Source of the DNA: Candidatus Zixiibacteriota bacterium
GTDB taxonomy: Bacteria; Zixibacteria; MSB-5A5; GN15; FEB-12
NCBI GenBank assembly: GCA_003641405.1
Contig: QNAF01000121.1
Coordinates: forward strand, 1 to 7,821
Length of the DNA stretch: 7,821 nt
Direction: 5' to 3'
This document shows, piece by piece, positions 6,218-7,821 of this stretch; positions within the stretch are counted from its first letter, which is position 1, and each line of letters starts with the position of its first letter. A program made the translations under genes and the position numbers. A model generated the notes under the pieces. The model was not told where the DNA came from, did no database searches, and was given only the letters and a program-made list of their open reading frames with translations.

Positions 6218-7821
6218 TTAGCTCCTCAACCTCCTGACCGCGGCAGCCCCTTCTCGTTCCCGCCTTCGGCGCTTAATGAATGTAACAACCCCGATTATAA
6301 ACACCGGAACAGGCGGCAGAGCCACCGCCAGTATCTTTATTCGACTTTGTATCTGTCGAATAGCAACCTCCATATTCTCACGGCTTGCCTGAATCGTCGC
6401 TTCTTTCTGGGCTTCGATGTTTGCCTTAACAACTTCAAAACGCCGTTGTTCGACTTCCTGCAGGTTGCGTGTCATTATCTGCTTGGCCTGCTCGTCGAGA
6501 TCGGCGCGGTTACGCACTTCTGCGACTCTTTCGTCAAGATGGCGCTGAGCATCGGCAAGAGCTTCCTGCGCTTCCGTCTCAGCCTGTTTCTCATCGTTCA
6601 TTCGTCGTTCGACGTAGTCTTTGGTACGTGCTTCCACTTTCTCAAGGGTGCGATGCCTGATGCGTTTCTTTCGCAACTGCACAAAGGACTCGTCACCTAC
6701 CAGAATGTCCATGCAATTGAGCACAAACGTCACGTTGTCAAAACTAATCGCACCCATCATGCCTGTTTCACGCAGCATGAAAAATTGTTGCGAGATCATG
6801 TCTACGTCTGAGATGACTATAGCGTTGACCTGCCTTGTGGAAGTGTCGCCAGCATCGTTGGCTGCGCCAGCTTCTACCTGGCTGGTGTCGGCAGCGTCGA
6901 CTCCGGATATGCGCGCAGCAAGAATGTAGGATTCGCCGGTTGGTGTGCGGCGGGGATTACGATTGATAGTCATACCAAAGAAACTGCGTTGCATGATCTG
7001 GTCCCAACGGAGCTGACCGGATACTCGACCACTACGCATAAGCGGCTCGAATTGGAATGGAGAAGCCGCCGACTCAAAAATGAATCCCGGATAGAGCGCC
7101 ACGACTTCCTGTAAACCGGCACTTGCTGCATTAAGGTCATTGAAAGCACTGCTTGATTCGTTCCCCTGGCCCACGAATACGATTTCCGGAGGAATAGCTC
7201 CAAGGTCCGGATGTGGGTTATGCGTATCCCAGACTATTTGCTGAGGATCCCACCTGACCCCGATAGCATCAAGCATTTTGACGATATCACCCTTGGGATC
7301 AGGTTGCGGCTGCTGATTTTGCATGAACGGGTTTTTCTGGGCTCCTGCCGGCACCAGAGGGGAAAGAGCAGGGTCCACCATCGGTAGCGGATCGATCAGG
7401 AGAAGCGTCGGGTTCCCATTCTCGATGTAATCCTGAAGATTATCTAACTGTGGTTGAGGAAGCGATGACGGAAGGACAACGAGAAGACCGTCGAGTTCTT
7501 CAGTGATGGGTTCATCCGGCCTGACATCGCGCACTTCGTACTGCTTTTTCAGTTCTTCCACGACCCCCCAGGGCGGTGAAGATCGCATGGTGGTGTAGTC
7601 AAAGCCTCCGGAGATCTTCGCCTCGGTGGCAAGAACACCGATAGTTTTGCGCTGCGTCTTGGCAGCTACCCGAATGGAACGAACCAACTCGTACTCAACG
7701 GGCAATCCCCTATCAAAAAACGGAATTACTTCCTCAGCGGCACCGCTCGTGAAGGCCAGCCCCATAAACACCTGGGCAGTGCTCGTCCGAGCGCTCTGCG
7801 AGGTCATTACTTCGCGTGGTG
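6218..7821 (-). CDS. GldG-family ABC transporter auxiliary protein (partial, N-terminus off right edge)
   Basis: The frame is open to the right edge. The ATG at 7807 is internal, because codons before it continue the family's pattern into AQVFMGLAFTSGAAEEVIPF and LPVEYELVRSI. Numbered from that Met (529 aa): the ABC-type auxiliary domain covers about 1-300. The GldG-like FDNVTFVLNCMDILVGDESF is at 356-375, and a long charged segment predicted to be coiled coil spans about 380-490. One membrane helix lies near 492-511, followed by a cytoplasmic KRRRRERE tail. Family members hold two membrane helices around a periplasmic domain and work with an ATPase and permease (GldA/GldF in gliding Bacteroidetes, where they support gliding). 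The first helix would be off-window. A low-complexity QNQQPQPDP loop is at 163-171. Nothing here shows gliding, so the gldG symbol is withheld. The genes upstream, beyond the edge, are predicted to be ABC permease and ATPase. Confidence 0.9.
   Translation of the reverse strand, partial: PREVMTSQSARTSTAQVFMGLAFTSGAAEEVIPFFDRGLPVEYELVRSIRVAAKTQRKTIGVLATEAKISGGFDYTTMRSSPPWGVVEELKKQYEVRDVRPDEPITEELDGLLVVLPSSLPQPQLDNLQDYIENGNPTLLLIDPLPMVDPALSPLVPAGAQKNPFMQNQQPQPDPKGDIVKMLDAIGVRWDPQQIVWDTHNPHPDLGAIPPEIVFVGQGNESSSAFNDLNAASAGLQEVVALYPGFIFESAASPFQFEPLMRSGRVSGQLRWDQIMQRSFFGMTINRNPRRTPTGESYILAARISGVDAADTSQVEAGAANDAGDTSTRQVNAIVISDVDMISQQFFMLRETGMMGAISFDNVTFVLNCMDILVGDESFVQLRKKRIRHRTLEKVEARTKDYVERRMNDEKQAETEAQEALADAQRHLDERVAEVRNRADLDEQAKQIMTRNLQEVEQRRFEVVKANIEAQKEATIQASRENMEVAIRQIQSRIKILAVALPPVPVFIIGVVTFIKRRRREREGAAAVRRLRS
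6222..6227 (-). promoter_or_regulatory. Strong Shine-Dalgarno of the DUF4340 gene inside the GldG-family gene
   Basis: GAGGAG is read on the minus strand 6 nt before the ATG at 6215, within the last codons of the upstream gene. It fixes the DUF4340 start and supports a single mRNA for the pair. Confidence 0.75.

Noticed and set aside
6194..6811. A 205-codon plus-strand frame opposite the GldG-family gene
   Set aside because: It is antisense to the coiled-coil coding region. The translation (His, Phe and Cys rich) reflects the complementary codons and has no ribosome site or family.

Overview
The window holds a co-directional stretch of bacterial chromosome in which every supported gene lies on the minus strand, so transcription runs from right to left. 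Protein-coding density is high, base composition looks balanced (about half G+C by eye), and two genes appear to start with TTG. There are no phage, IS, CRISPR or tRNA/rRNA signals. The gene content (a GldG-family ABC auxiliary protein plus a DUF4340 protein, an MsbA-type exporter, TypA) points to a Gram-negative, double-membraned bacterium. The GldG/DUF4340 pairing is familiar from FCB- and PVC-type genomes, so an uncultured member of such a group is my inference. It is not shown by the sequence.

In transcription order: (1) 7821-6218, a GldG-family protein whose N-terminus lies beyond the right edge. (2) 6215-4842, a membrane-anchored DUF4340 protein starting 2 bp after the GldG stop, with a strong Shine-Dalgarno inside the GldG end; these two form a tight operon, and the ATPase and permease of the ABC transporter are expected just off the right edge. 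(3) 4841-4604, a non-coding gap packed with inverted repeats: three hairpins and a G+C-rich terminator-like stem. (4) A sigma70-like promoter at 4603-4576, which overlaps the longest possible helicase reading frame and argues for a start at 4524. (5) 4524-3085, an RhlE-type DEAD-box RNA helicase whose motif II reads DEGD. (6) 3092-1179, the ribosome-associated GTPase TypA/BipA, overlapping the helicase stop by 8 bp. (7) 1178-951, a short gap with a small terminator-like hairpin. (8) 950-1, the N-terminal membrane domain of an MsbA-type ABC exporter, cut by the left edge, with an unusual Gly/Pro-rich periplasmic insertion.

Two functional themes emerge. The helicase-typA pair is probably translationally coupled and would supply two ribosome/RNA-remodelling factors together. 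The GldG-DUF4340 pair belongs to an ABC system whose substrate outside gliding Bacteroidetes is unknown. I found no clearly new multi-gene system. The items most worth checking are the DEGD substitution, the hairpin-rich spacer, the GldG/DUF4340 module and the exporter insertion.
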